Part shown: positions 1-14,512 of the stretch, one piece after another
Numbering within the stretch: the stretch's first letter is position 1
How the letters are laid out: the number at the start of each line of letters is the position of its first letter
NCBI RefSeq assembly: GCF_040939455.1
Contig: NC_134129.1
Span: 16,998,001 to 17,062,000 of the forward strand
Direction: 5' to 3'
Origin: Microcebus murinus
Lineage: Eukaryota; Chordata; Mammalia; Primates; Cheirogaleidae
Length of the DNA: 64,000 bases
The notes under the pieces: model-generated
The model's input: the letters and a program-made list of their open reading frames with translations, nothing else
Database searches by the model: none
Told to the model about the DNA's origin: nothing
Made by a program: the position numbers and the translations under genes

Positions 1-190
1 ACAACTAAAAATATATAGAAAAAATTAGCCGGGCATGGTGGTGCATGCCTGTGTCCCAGCTACTTGGGGAGGCTGAGGCAGGAGGATTGCTTGAGCCCAG
101 GAGTTGGGGGTTGCTGTAAGCTAGGCTGACACCACGGCACTCTAGCCTGGGCAACAGAGTGAGACTCTGTCTCAAAAAAAAAAAAAGAAA
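1..190 (+). mobile_element. Alu SINE, right part (cut by window edge)
   Basis: The copy starts inside the strepsirrhine linker and continues through the right arm to a poly-A tail. The left arm lies beyond the window edge. Confidence 0.95.
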
Positions 191-593
191 ACATCCTTTC
201 CAGAATGTCATGGCATCTTGTAGACACTCTTTTCCGAAAGCAGCAGCTGCCTGTGGCAGCAAATGCCATACCTGACATCGTAGCTGCTCCCCGCGCCGTG
301 ACAGTGGGTGGCACTTTGCAGCTGGATTCAGCCTGGTGCTTTTACCCCCAGAACCAGCCTGCATCTTCCTCCTTCCGCAATCTGAGATGGGCTCTGCAGA
401 GCCAGCGACAAAACCGGGGCTCCCACGCCCCCTCCCTCCATCACTCCCGAGGTGCACCTTCTTCCTTCCACGCCATGCCTTTCCCACGTGGGCGGGTCTT
501 TCCCTCATTCTACCTGGGCACACCTCGTGCCAGGCAGCAGGGCACCCCTACATTCACGAGAGCAAGAACAACAAAAATGGCCCTCGATTTCTT

Positions 594-934
594 TTTTTTT
601 TCTTTTTTTTTTTTTTTTTTTGAGACAGAGTCTCACTTTGTTGCCCAGGCTAGAGTGAGTGCCGTGGCGTCAGCCTAGCTCACAGCAACCTCAAACTCCT
701 GGGCTCAGCGATCCTCCTGCCTCAGCCTCCCGAGTAGCTGGGACTACAGGCATGCGCCACCATGCCCGGCTAATTTTTTGTATATATTTTTTTAGTTGGT
801 CAATTAATTTCTTTCTATTTTTGGTAGAGACGGGGTCTCGCTCAGGCTGGTTTCGAACTCCTGACCTTGAGCGATCCGCCCGCCTCGGCCTCCCAAAGTG
901 CTAGGATTACAGGCGTGAGCCACCGTGCCCGGCC
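594..934 (-). mobile_element. Alu SINE, full length, strepsirrhine type
   Basis: A full dimer in reverse orientation with the AATTAATT linker. It is flanked by a near-perfect 13-bp target duplication (ccctcgatttctt at 581, ccctcaatttctt at 933). Confidence 0.97.
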
Positions 935-1104
935 CTCAATTTCTTTAAAAAAAAAAAAAAAAAAAAAATTAGCAGGAGTGTGTCTGTTCTGAAACTGTTC
1001 CTGCTAAACACAGCCTCAGCCCTGCGTGCTCTGTCAAAATCTCCCACAAAACAACAGGGGAGGAGAATAGCACCCAGCACTGCTGGCAGAAACTGACGTT
1101 AATT

Positions 1105-1297
1105 AGGGCTGCCAGAGTTAGCCAATCAAAATGCAGGATGCCCAGTTGAGTTCGCATTTCAGATAAACAACAAATACTTTCTTAAGTCTGTAAGCATGTC
1201 CCATGCAATATTTGGGACCTCTTTAAAGTATTTTTTTCATCGTTTATCTGAAATTCAGCTTCCACTGGGTGAGCTGTATTTTCTCCAGCAATCCTAT
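1105..1297. mobile_element. Palindromic MITE-like element
   Basis: The segment reads as a large imperfect palindrome. The inner arms are TTTCAGATAAAC and GTTTATCTGAAA around a centre near gtcccatgcaatatttgggac. The outer parts are also mutually complementary (for example ctgggcatcctgcatttt against ctgggtgagctgtatttt). Such layouts are typical of old non-autonomous DNA transposons; the family name is not certain. Confidence 0.6.
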
Positions 1298-2899
1298 TTT
1301 AATATTCAAATTAAATGAACTGATAAAAATCTTTCACGCACTGTACAGAGAGGTTCTGCAGTTCCAGCTAGGGGGAGAGAAAGCGAATTTTCTGAGCTAC
1401 CTTTGCTGCAGCAAAGAAGCGACTGGATGTCTGGAATGTTCTGCGTGAGGCAGTAAGCACATACCACCCGTGCCTACAAACGTGCTTCTGTCAAAACCTA
1501 GGCAATGATTTACAAAACAGTAAAAATGGAAATTTGCTCATACCCTAATGGGTGAGGGGCAGGACGCAGAACATCAAGTCCTGCTGGTGGTTGCCAAGAA
1601 AAAACAAGATAAAAGACAAAAAAAAAAACAAAACTGCAAAAGTGTTTCCTTGCACGGAAGCAAAGAGTTACTTGTAGGGAGAGTGGATTGTGTAAAATCT
1701 TGGAGAGTTTCGAAAAGGGACAGCCTTCCATTGTGGGCACTCCGCCAGTGGCAGCCGGCCGCTCACACACATACCTGTCCACCTAGCCTGGACTTCCTGG
1801 CTTCAGAATGCAGCAGCTTCTATTTTGGCTGCCTCAGCAGCCTGGAAGGAATTGCTTTCGGTTAATTCCATTTAAAATACCGTAAGCACATTGAAAAATA
1901 CCATAAGCACTACTTTGGCTTGCTGAATTGTATGCACTCATGCATGGGAATGCTCTCGCATTTACCACTCAATTCGACCGAACCTCCTCTAACATACAAA
2001 ATACTGTGCAAGCCGAGGGGTGAGGATGGGGTGTGAGGCTTCGAGAAGGGGGGTGGGAGGGGTTGGCCCAGCAATCCTGGCCTGGGAGAGGGCAGAGAAT
2101 CTAGTGGGAAAGGCTCATCAAGACAAACTTCCTATACCAGAAGCACAAACGTGATGTCCAGAGAGCCCCATTGCACGTTTGGAAAAGCAGAGCAGAGGAG
2201 AGGGAGTAGGAGTGAGAGCCTAGAGAGGTGGGGACTAGGCATGCTACGCCTTTGTCCATATTTTAAAATAATTCATGAATTTATGCAGAAGGAACACCAG
2301 TGTGTTGTTTAGACCAGATATCTAAATAATAAATGTTAAATTGCATTCAAAACTACCCAAATGTAATGGGCTACGGCTCTACGTGTGTCAGTGGAGGAAA
2401 AATCAATTTGCAAATTCATGAACCAGGCTCTATTTACATTTAGTTATGAAGGCCTAACCGCTTAGAACAGTCTAAATCTACAGATGAAAGCATGTGGAAA
2501 TTTTATCTCTGAGCGTGTAACGTTATCAACTGCAATATGTAAGCGAAATTCAACACACCAGAGGAAATGCAAATGAATGCTTGTTCATATGTGAATAAGA
2601 TTACCATTTAAAACAAAAAAAAAAAGAAATGTTTTCTTTTTTAAAAATTGTGAATCCTGACCCCCAGAAGGGAATGCATGGCTCGCCTTTTGTTAGTCTC
2701 CATTAAAACACAGCTGGCTCGGAACCCCTGCCTCATTGCTTATTTGAAAAGAACAAAGGAAAATCCCCCAAATCTGAGCAAGTCCCGAAGCAGCAACCAT
2801 GAAACTGAAGAACTCCTCGGGCACGCGAGAGGTTGCACTTTTCAAGCAGTACTATCCTCCCAGGGACTTGCCATCAAACCGTTGTTTATTGATGCATCT

Positions 2900-3030
2900 C
2901 CTTGTGTGTGGTCTGCCTTCCCAATAAAGGCAAAGATCTTTGTCTTGATCCCTGTAGCATGCCCGAGCAGGGGACAGTGCCTGGCACGCAGTAGGTGTGC
3001 CACCAACATTTGTTGGTTGAACAAATAAAT
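2900..3030 (+). mobile_element. L2 3' end fragment
   Basis: The segment contains cagtgcctggcacgcagtag and ends with an ATTTGTTGGTTGAACAAATAA-like tail, the usual L2 3' terminus. Confidence 0.6.
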
Positions 3031-4375
3031 TTTGACTCTAGATGAGCCAAACAGAAGCAGCGCTGTTGAACATTCTATTACGGATGGGCGTGAAGTTCCC
3101 AGACTGGTCATTCTCAGAAACGGCACAAGAACGAGGCACTCGATCTCTACTCGTGACTTCAGCTGATTTCTCTGGAAGCCTCCCCATGTTCCAAAAGACT
3201 GAAAAAATTAGAAGTGTGTTTACCATCCCCGAGGTTCAGTCTAACTCTTTCTTCACTCAAAAAACATTTTCATTAAATGTCAAGCGAGAGGGAGCTACCA
3301 AGAAGTACTGGCTCTCTGACAGTTTTCACCATTGGAAGGAAGGCGACTGCTTTGAACCAACTTTTCTGTGCTTTGATGAAAAGAAATGCATCTGTAATTA
3401 TATTTCTTAAAGGAAGTGGGCACGGATTCCTGGGGTTTGTGATTTGGCATGCGCTCCAACAGAGTGGTGGTGGGGGGAGAGGAAACTATTAATCGTCCTG
3501 ACTTTTTAAAGTGTGCAAAGTATTTACAGCAAGGGTTGTGCATGCTCCGTTAGAAAGAGGGAAGGGAGAGGTGTTTTTCCACTTGCTCTTTCCAGCTTTT
3601 CCTCTCTGCCTGCATCTTTAGCAGGGCGCACCTGGCTCTGCCCTGATTTTCCAGCCAGGCTGAATGCCGTGTGTCCCTCCTCCTCCTCTCTCCAATGCCC
3701 TAACCCTGTCTGGGCCACTTTGCTTCTCCGAGCTACCTTGCTCCCGGTACAGACAAATCTCTGCCCCTTTTATTTCAGTGCAGCAGGGGTTAGAAATTTT
3801 TAGGAAGAACTTTATTAGGAATCTGGAGCACATGCTGGGATTAGGCTGGTTTTCACCAGGGTGATCCTACCGGCTGTAGGAGAGACTGGGATATTTCAGT
3901 GACAGTCGGCATCCACAGCTTGCCCTCGCCCCTGAAGGTCCCCCTATCAAAGGTGGAACGCCGGCCACCGCAGCAGGGGACAGGGGGGGGAGGCCACTCC
4001 AGCTCCCTGCCCCAGCGCTGGGCATGCATCTATCCGTCCAACCGGTCAGTGCCTGGACTTCCAAATCGTTGCATAAGTTGGGGAAGACGGGGACTGGCAG
4101 GCTTTTACCGCCTGGGGGTCACACCAGGGCTGCCCCCGCAGAGTGGCCTGACGCAGGTGAGCTCCCTTGCTGGCAGGAGCGGGAATGCTTCGCTTCTCCT
4201 GTTTCCAGCCTAGAGTCTCGCACCAAGCCTCCTGGCCCAGTGTTCCCAAACACCCACGAGGATCGGTGCCCCTCTGTGAGGAAGGCTTTGCCAACCCACT
4301 GAGATGTGAGGGATGCAAGAAATGCACCCAGTGTTTTATATTTTTCGTAAACAAGGAAGATAATGGGTTTGTTTG
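3031..4375. other. Intergenic, nothing recognised
   Basis: Mixed-composition sequence with a G run near 3983-3990. Open frames here are short and overlap one another on both strands; none resembles a known protein. Confidence 0.5.
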
Positions 4376-5470
<1,095 letters not shown>

Positions 5471-5479
5471 TTTTTTTGA

Positions 5480-6282
5480 AAAGATAAACTTATTCCCTTG
5501 TCCTTTCTTCTGGGATTGTGTCTTTTCTTACTTTTTTTTTAAAGTTAAAATCTCCTTTCTTTTACCAAATGGTGGCAACCATAGACGGTATTTTTTTTTT
5601 TTAATATCCTTACATGGGAACCTTAAAAGTTGACATTGTTACATCAGTTATTGCAGTTGAAAAGGAAATTTCAGGTCATGAAATCCAAGTCTAGAAAGCT
5701 ATTGAACAAGAAAGAGCAGTAACAAATGCACTAATATCTGCCTGGGGTATAAGAAGGGAATGTGTTTAAAAAACAAAAAGAGAGAAAATGAATTGAGTCT
5801 ATCATAGATGCAATAAGGACAGAAAATAGATTGCCAATGTCACCACCTCTGATCTAGGATGGACACTGAATAGACAGCCTCACCCACCCAACTCCCTGTA
5901 AGGCAGTCCGTGAGTTGAGATTAGACGCAACAGAAACAGAATGATCTGTTCAGCTGGCCATATTTTACATTCTTCTTTAGACTTTTTTCCATTTAAATAA
6001 TTTATGGAAAACTGCTTTCTTTATGTGGCCAGTAACTCCACTGGAATTTGTTTCAAATCACAGGAAGTAAACGGAAATTACTGATAACAGGTGCTTTTAG
6101 AAATGCTATGCCACACAGACCCCCCTCATACACAGCAAAAAGTCTAGAAAAGCAATCTAATGCATGCTGATAAGCATTTGAAAGATTTCAGATGGTATTT
6201 TAGATGTTCTCCTACTATAGGCCGAAAACCATTCAGGCTTCTATATCTTGCTCATAATTCTTAGCACCAAATATGTACATAT
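5480..6282. other. Intergenic, nothing recognised
   Basis: AT-rich sequence between the L1 relic and the minisatellite. I see no gene, RNA or classifiable repeat. Confidence 0.5.
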
Positions 6283-7192
6283 AAGACCGGAAGAGGAAGG
6301 GGAGGCCAGACCAGAAGAGGAGGAGAAGACCAGACCGGAAGAGGAGGAATAGACCAGACCGGAAGAGGAGGAGAAGACCAGACTGGAAGAGGAGAAGACC
6401 AGGAGGAGGAAGAGGGGGAGACCAGACTAGAAGAGAAGGCCAGGCTGGAAGAGGAGGAATAGACCAGACCGGAAGAGGAGGAGAAGACCAGACTGGAAGA
6501 GGAGAAGACCAGGAGGAGGAAGAGGGGGAGACCAGACCAGAATAGGAAGAGGAGGCCAGACCAGAAGAGGAGGAGACCAGACTAGAAGAGAAGGCCAGGC
6601 TGGAAGAGGAGGAATAGACCAGACTGGAAGAGGAGGAGAAGACCAGACCGGAAGAGGAAGAATAGACCAGACCGGAAGAGGAGAAGAAGACCAGATCGGA
6701 AGAGGAGGAATAGACCAGACTGGAGGAGGAGGAATAGACCAGACCGGAATAGGAAGAGGAGGCCAGACCGGAAGAGGAGGAGACCAGACTAGAAGAGAAG
6801 GCCAGGCTGGAAGAGGAGGAATAGACCAGACTGGAAGAGGAGGAGAAGACCAGACCGGAAGAGGAAGAATAGACCAGACCGGAAGAGGAGAAGAAGACCA
6901 GATCGGAAGAGGAGGAATAGACCAGACTGGAGGAGGAGGAATAGACCAGACTGGAAGAGGAGAAGACCAGACTGGAGGAGGAGGAATAGACCAGACCGGA
7001 ATAGGAAGAGGAGGCCAGACCGGAAGAGGAGGAGACCAGACTAGAAGAGAAGGCCAGGCTGGAGGAGGAGGAGAAGACCAGACTGGAAGAGGAGGAATAG
7101 ACCAGACTGGAAGAGGAGAAGACCAGACTGGAGGAGGAGGAATAGACCAGACCGGAAGAGGAGGAGAAGACCAGACTGGAAGAGCAGGAATA
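6283..7192. repeat. Polypurine minisatellite, 24-bp unit with higher-order blocks
   Basis: About 0.9 kb of tandem copies built on agaccagaccggaagaggag plus aat or aga, 24 bp per basic unit. Variants of other lengths alternate in a fixed order. The block beginning agaccagactagaagagaag recurs at 6419, 6574, 6781 and 7033. The plus strand is almost entirely A and G with isolated CC and T. Unit lengths are mostly multiples of three, so the minus strand stays open for 332 codons (7231 to 6233) with SSSSGLVY-type repeats. I regard this open frame as a consequence of the repeat, not a gene. Confidence 0.93.
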
Positions 7193-7199
7193 GGTCAAT

Positions 7200-8050
7200 C
7201 CAGTTGTCAAATTCAGTTGTTTCCCTCTCATTCTCTATGTTCAAAGTGACTTTGGTGGCCACTGCCTACTACTGGGAACTCCTCTCTCAAGGTGTTGCTA
7301 TTGTTCTGGCTTTCTTCTTTTTTAAAATTTTCTTTTAAATTAAAAAATAAGTGTTCTTAAGAAAAAAATATATTGATTTCATATGGCAGAATTTGCAAGA
7401 GATAATATCATAGCACTGCTCAGAATATCCAACCTAGGTAAAATTAATGAGATGAAGCCTTATATTAGTGGCTGCTTTTTGAACCAATAAAACATGCGAA
7501 GTGATGAACTGGCCGCTTTAAATGATTATCCTGAAGGCTACAAATGTATTTTAATAATTTTGGGACACATTCTTTTGAATAATTCCCTGGACAGTATATA
7601 GCCATGCATTCAGAACAGGTTTGATTTCTGAGAATAACCAAAAGTGACTCAGAGCCACATCTGGTGAAGGTGATTGGAATCATGCAGGGAAATGCTAGTT
7701 CCGCCCCCCCAAAAAACCAAGATATGACTGCAAAATAATATAACTGATTTGTAAACCTTTCTGAAGGCAATTCCAAAAGAGGAATTCTGAAACTATTTTA
7801 AGTAAGGGAAGCATTATCTGAAAAAGTGCCTAGGTGCCCAACTTAACTACGCTGGAGGAAAATCTGCAAGTTTAAACTCTGGTATGAATAATAGGCGGGG
7901 AAAAAACCACAAGGAGACCTCATAACTCCCTCTCTTGGAAAACCAAACACAAGCTGGCAACCCAGAGACCACATCCGGCCCACACTTTTGTTTCTCTTCA
8001 GCTTGCAGAGCATTTTTTTTTTCAAAAACTTGGAATTTGTTAATTGTGAG
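7200..8050. other. Intergenic, nothing recognised
   Basis: AT-rich unique sequence with a short C run at 7704-7710. No gene or repeat was identified. Confidence 0.5.
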
Positions 8051-8057
8051 ATTTAAT

Positions 8058-8397
8058 TTTTTTTTTTTTTTTTTTTTTTTTGAGACAGAGTCTCACTCTG
8101 TTGCCTGGGCTAGAGTGCCGTGGTGTCAGCCTCGCTCACAGCAACCTCAGACTCCTGGGCTCAAGCGATCCTCCTGCCTCAGCCTCCCGAGTAGCTGGGA
8201 CTACAGGCATGCGCCACCATGCCTGGCTCATTTTTTTTCTATACATTTTTAGTTAGCCAATTAATTTCTTTCTATTTTTAGTAGAGACAGGGGTCTTGCT
8301 CTTGCTCAGGCTGGTTTCGAACTCCTGAGCGCAAAGGAACCTCCCGCCTCGGCCTCCCAGAGTGCTAGGATTACAGGCGTGAGCCACCTCGCCCGGT
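8058..8397 (-). mobile_element. Alu SINE, full length
   Basis: A reverse-strand dimer with a long poly-T start and the strepsirrhine linker. It forms an inverted pair with the plus-strand Alu that begins 210 bases further on. Confidence 0.96.
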
Positions 8398-8454
8398 CTT
8401 AAATTTTTAATCTTAATTTCTGACTAGTTGTGAAAAACAGAACTGGGATGCTAG

Positions 8455-9015
<561 letters not shown>

Positions 9016-9019
9016 CTGT

Positions 9020-12000
9020 TATCGGGACACCCAACTCTCTCTCCTGCAGGAGGAGAGCAGCGGCTGCCCTGCTGACTGGGGACAAAGGGACTCCGGGGGC
9101 GCCATGGTTCCCACCTGGTCCGCTTCACCCATGCACCTGCCCGGCCCCCGTGCGCGTTTGCAGTTTGCAAGACACTTGCCTTGGAGTCACGGATCTGGCC
9201 GAACGCCACGTTTCAACGGAAGGAAAGAATCGCCTCCCGATCGCAGAGTCAGTTGACCGCCGCGCTCAGGCCTGCAGTCTGCCCGACCCGGGCCACTCCC
9301 AGTGCGCCTGTGTCTGTCACCTCAGCCCAGAGCAGGGCTCCCTCCGGCCGCCCCAGTGAGCCCTAGCAGGGCCACGAAGCCGCTCACAAGGCGCACAGCC
9401 TCGCAGAGCAAATGCGATCTCTTTCCTTCATCTCTACCGGGTATCGTTCCCGGCTCCCCTACCCGGTCCTGGATAGCGGGAACGACAGTTAAGACTTGGC
9501 AATGAAAAGCATCTGTATCTCTCCCAATGTCTACTCTTCCCTCTTGCTCTGGTGGCACCTGAGTCTATGAGGGCCACCCGCTGGGGCTCAGAGTTGGCTT
9601 TGAAGGAGGTGTCTCTGCCCTGTTCTCTGGCCAGAATCGGCTGTCACTTGTCCTGGCTTCGTCCAGGTGACCTCCCCCAACTGGCTCGCCGCCACCTGGG
9701 TGCCCCCAGCACTGCCACCCTGAGGTCTGCCTCTCCCTTTCCCCCACTCCCATCCCTAAGGCCAGCCCTGAGGCCACCCGGGCCCCGTCACTATAATCCT
9801 CTTTGACAAGGTCCCCAGGCAAAACCTTGACTAAGCTCCACGTCTGCCCAAGCCCGGGCACCCTAGAGAAAGGGTCCAAAGTGAAGCCTGAGAGCCAGGA
9901 GGGACAGCCCTGGGAGGCCAGCGTGAGAAGGTGCCCACAGCAGGGTGGGGGACGCACGTATGTGGGGATGCGCAGAACTCCCGCTGTGTCCCCAGCCCCT
10001 GCGGGCAGTACTGAGGCAAGCCAGATCCCTATTAAGGAAATGCTGCACTTGAACTTGAACCTGAACTTGAACATAGTGGGGTCTGGCTTCCGCTGCAATA
10101 GCGCCCACGGGGCCAGGAGCAGGCCGTCAGCCAGTGGGCAAGGTCAATGGCATCGCCTGGGGCCAGCTGTGCTCTCAGGCCAGGCCCTCCAGGCCGGCTG
10201 GCTGAGCATCCGCAGTGGTGGCCCCCAGGCTGCCAACAAGGAGAGAAGAAAGCCAGAGACAGAAGGGGTCCCCGGGGCAGGCAGCAGCACCATGGTGGGC
10301 CCAGGAGCACGTGGCCAAAGTAATCTGGGGAGGCCCAAGAAGGAGGCCCGGTCCCGCCTTTCTGGGTCACCACGGGATCGTCTAGGGCTGAGCGGCAGCA
10401 CAGGGGAGCCCAGAGCAGCCAGGACAGCCAACTGCCAGCCCTCCCTCTGCCGGCCACGCCGGGCTCGGACCGTGGGGCCCTGGCTGGTGATTGGGGAGCA
10501 AAAGAGAGGTGGTCGCACCCCCAGAGCCCTGACGATGCCGGCCGCGTTTCCTGGTGACCTCTAACCCAGGGGCCACCTCCGCATTGGGAAATGTCACCTC
10601 CCACCTCCTCTCCTGCCCCGTCTCTTAGCATCTGCCCCGAGGCCAGAGGGGGACAAGCTCCAACCTCCCCATTCCGTTACCTCACATCCTTCTCTGGCCA
10701 ACTGCAGGCCTGCAGGCCAGGCATCTATGGAAGAAAACTCTCAGCATGCTCCGAGACGGTTCTGGACCTTGTTAGGAGAGGTGTGACAGCCAGACAAAGG
10801 GCAGCTGGCTGCGACGGGGGCAGACAGACTCCTGCACGCAGTGCTCCCCGGCCACGATGCAGAAAACCGCCCTCACCCTGCCCTGGGTCTTTCTTGCGAA
10901 CCGGGTGGGTTTCCGCAGGTGGGTGCACACTCCGAGGCTTCCCGGGCTCCCGTGCCATTATGCTGGCTCCCGCCCTGCCCCTGGCAGTTCACGAATCACT
11001 GCAGCGGAATGCTTCTGACCCACCCCGGTGGCATCTAGCAGCCCCTGCCCTGGGCAAGCACGTGCTCAAGGCGCAGCCCGCCCTGCCCTGCCCGTCGTTG
11101 GATTTCTAGCTAGCTGCTCGCTCTGCACGCTGCGCTCTCCGATGGGCGGAGAGCAGGCGTGTAAGTAGACTGCGCTCCCCGGCGCGGTGGCCTCATCCGT
11201 CCCACTGGAGCCCTGAATAGGACAAAAAGGCGAAGAGGGGACTCCTCTTGCCCGGCTGCAGGAGCTGGAACCTCGGTCTTTTCCAGCCGTCACGCTCGGA
11301 CTGAGATGTCAGCCCTTTCAGGGTCTTGAGTCTGCTGGCTCTTGGACTGGCGCTGTCCCGCTGGCTGTCCTGGCTCTCAGGCCCGCAGGCCCCGGCTGAA
11401 AGTCACACTATTAGCGTTCCCGGTTCCCAGACCTTCGGATTCAGACTTCCATGGAACTCCGCATCGGCTCTGCTGGGTCTCTAGCTTGCTGACCGCAGTT
11501 TTGAACTGCTCAGCCTCCAGGATCGCGTGAGCTAACTCCTTAACAAATCCACCCCTCGTGTGTATATATAAAACATACATAAGCAAATGCGCGCACACAC
11601 ACACACACACACGCACACACGCACACACACGCACACACGCGCACACACACGCACACACGTGCGCCCACGCATGCGCCCCTATGCTTCTGTAACTCTGGAG
11701 GATCCTAATGCAACCCACCACCTTGCCCCCGCAGCACCCTCTGAATGCCCAAGCCTGACTTACCAGGCACAGTGGTTCTCAGATCTCCTCCACGAGTCTG
11801 AGCTTAAGGGGGGGGGACCCCAACTCCTAGGTAGACCCCAACACTGTGCCTGGCACACAGTACGCAGTGATCGAGTGCCTGGCGAACGGTAAGTCCCTGC
11901 AGGGCCCACCTTCTGCTCTCCTGCCTGCTGGGGCCGCTCCCGACGGCCTCGGCCAGACTGCCCGGGCGGCTCTGGGCCTTCCCTCTGCCCTTGGAGCGAC

Positions 12001-12100
12001 GTTCCCTCTCCTCCCAGTCTCCCCACCGCAGCGCTGGGACTGAGTGCCCGGCTCTCACGGGGCAGGACCTGGGGGGCCGAGAGCAACTTGCACGATGTCA
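9020..12100. other. GC-rich, CpG-bearing intergenic zone
   Basis: About 3 kb with clearly higher G+C and local CpG clusters, for example 9185-9290 and 11090-11215. Open frames of 170-250 codons overlap on both strands, for example 9803-10564 plus and 10032-10631 minus, as expected when stop codons are rare. None resembles a protein I know. A CA-rich microsatellite lies within the zone. Confidence 0.55.
11589..11660. repeat. CA/CACACG microsatellite
   Basis: The stretch consists of (CA)n interrupted regularly by CG, giving alternating purine-pyrimidine sequence over about 70 bases. Confidence 0.95.
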
Positions 12101-12104
12101 GGGC

Positions 12105-12146
12105 CACATTCAGCTGTCACTTGTGACAAGTGACACGTTGAATGTG
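12105..12146. repeat. Near-perfect 42-bp palindrome
   Basis: The arms CACATTCA-TGTCACTTGT and ACAAGTGACA-TTGAATGTG pair around a single G, with two mismatched bases and a one-base offset in the middle. It could be the core of a palindromic DNA transposon. Confidence 0.85.
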
Positions 12147-12149
12147 AAC

Positions 12150-13070
<921 letters not shown>

Positions 13071-13385
13071 GCCAGAAAGCTTGATGTCTTATTCCCTCAC
13101 ATGATTGGGTTTCCCTCTCATCTAGCTATAACAAAGTTCCAAAGTCAATTCTTTTCTAAAGGAATCGTGAAAGCTCTTCTCCCATCCTCTGCAAAGAAGC
13201 TACACTACACACAAGGATCTGGAGATGTTCCGATGAGTCACTCCGGTGTGATACGACACATGGGACAGCAGCCCTGGAAACCCATGTCCTCGCGTGGATT
13301 CAAACTAATCAAGAAAACTGCTGTCCCGAAAGAGGCAATTTTCCTCTTCACTTCTGCAGCCCTGGGTAGACCTGATCATCTTCCA

Positions 13386-14040
13386 TTTTTTTTTTTTCCC
13401 TGTGGATAATTTTATTTTTCATTTTTTCCTCTATCCCATCATTTCAAAGAGCTTAAAGATGTCCCGTACCTTCCTTCCTTCCTGGGTACGTCTGCAGTGC
13501 ACACCAACCGGGTTTGTCCAGAGTAGGCATCAGTGATTTCTTCTCTCCCCAGTCAACCTTGCTCCAGTTCCACTGCTGGAGAACTTTGTCATTTCCTCTT
13601 ACTGTGCACGTGCTGCTAGTCTTGTCCAGCGGAACGCACTCTTCCGTCGCTGGGTGACGTGCTTCGTGACTTTCTGCTGCCTAAGGCTTGCCATGTCCCA
13701 GTCCTTCTCATCCATCTGAGAGTAAGCTTCGTCCTTTACCTCACCTGCTGTCCCCTCTCTCTCTGGGTGTCTGGAAGAATCGAGATTTTCTTGGTTTGAT
13801 CCTCAGCTTTTGGCGCAAATCACAGTTGAAAGAACCATCTATGTCGCCGACGTAAATAGCAGGCACCTGGGTTTGGGATTCTGCTTCTTAGGAATCTTGT
13901 TTTCTACTTCCTCCTCTCTTGCTTTCCAGCTTCTAAAAATCGTAAAGTCAGCATCAGCTCTTCCCGGGTTTTCTAATCTTCACAGGACGTTTCTTAGGTC
14001 CTGGCACTTCTTGGCCCAGACAGGGAACTCTGTCACTTGC
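13386..14040 (-). pseudogene. Candidate processed retrocopy, parent unknown
   Basis: On the minus strand the segment ends with AATAAA (13411-13416), 12 bases and then a run of 13 A (13386-13398), the arrangement of a reverse-transcribed mRNA. The sequence before it has broken open frames and an intermediate base composition. I could not name the parent gene and did not find a clear second target-site copy, so an old transposon tail is an alternative. Confidence 0.35.
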
Positions 14041-14512
14041 TTCCTCCCACAGGTGTTTTCTGGCCGTCCAGGAAGTGCCAGAGGTCCTGCCCTCGGGAAG
14101 CCCACACTCCAGCGTAAGACACTTCAGAGCGCTGCAGCCAGGGCGGATGCGGATGCGTACTTACAGACTAACTGGGTGGCAGCCCCGGGGGTAGTAACAA
14201 CGGTCATTTCCGCCTGGTTCTTGGTGTACAGTAAGCACCCCATTATTAGCTCAATGTTTAGAAACACACAATACATGGCAGTAAATTTCTGAAAATCACT
14301 ATTTTGGCTGAGGAGTGTTTGTAACTATCTTTAATCAAAACATTTGTAATACTCTATCTGGAAGTGTTTTCTAGATTAAAAGAGACTGGCGAAGTATGAC
14401 AATTAAATGAAATGCTTATTCCTGGATTAAAAATAGCTGTCAAGACTATTGGTACAAATGGGGAGATTTTTCGCCTGGGCTGTATATAAAACAATAGTAT
14501 TGTATCACTGTT

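Noticed and set aside
6233..7231. 332-codon serine-rich minus-strand protein
   Set aside because: The frame is produced by a tandem repeat whose unit is a multiple of three; there is no known domain and no splice or promoter context.
9803..10564. 253-codon plus-strand open frame
   Set aside because: It lies in GC-rich sequence where several overlapping frames of similar length occur on both strands; no family resemblance was seen.
11589..11660. CRISPR-like or satellite array
   Set aside because: It is a simple CA dinucleotide microsatellite with CG interruptions, not spaced repeats.
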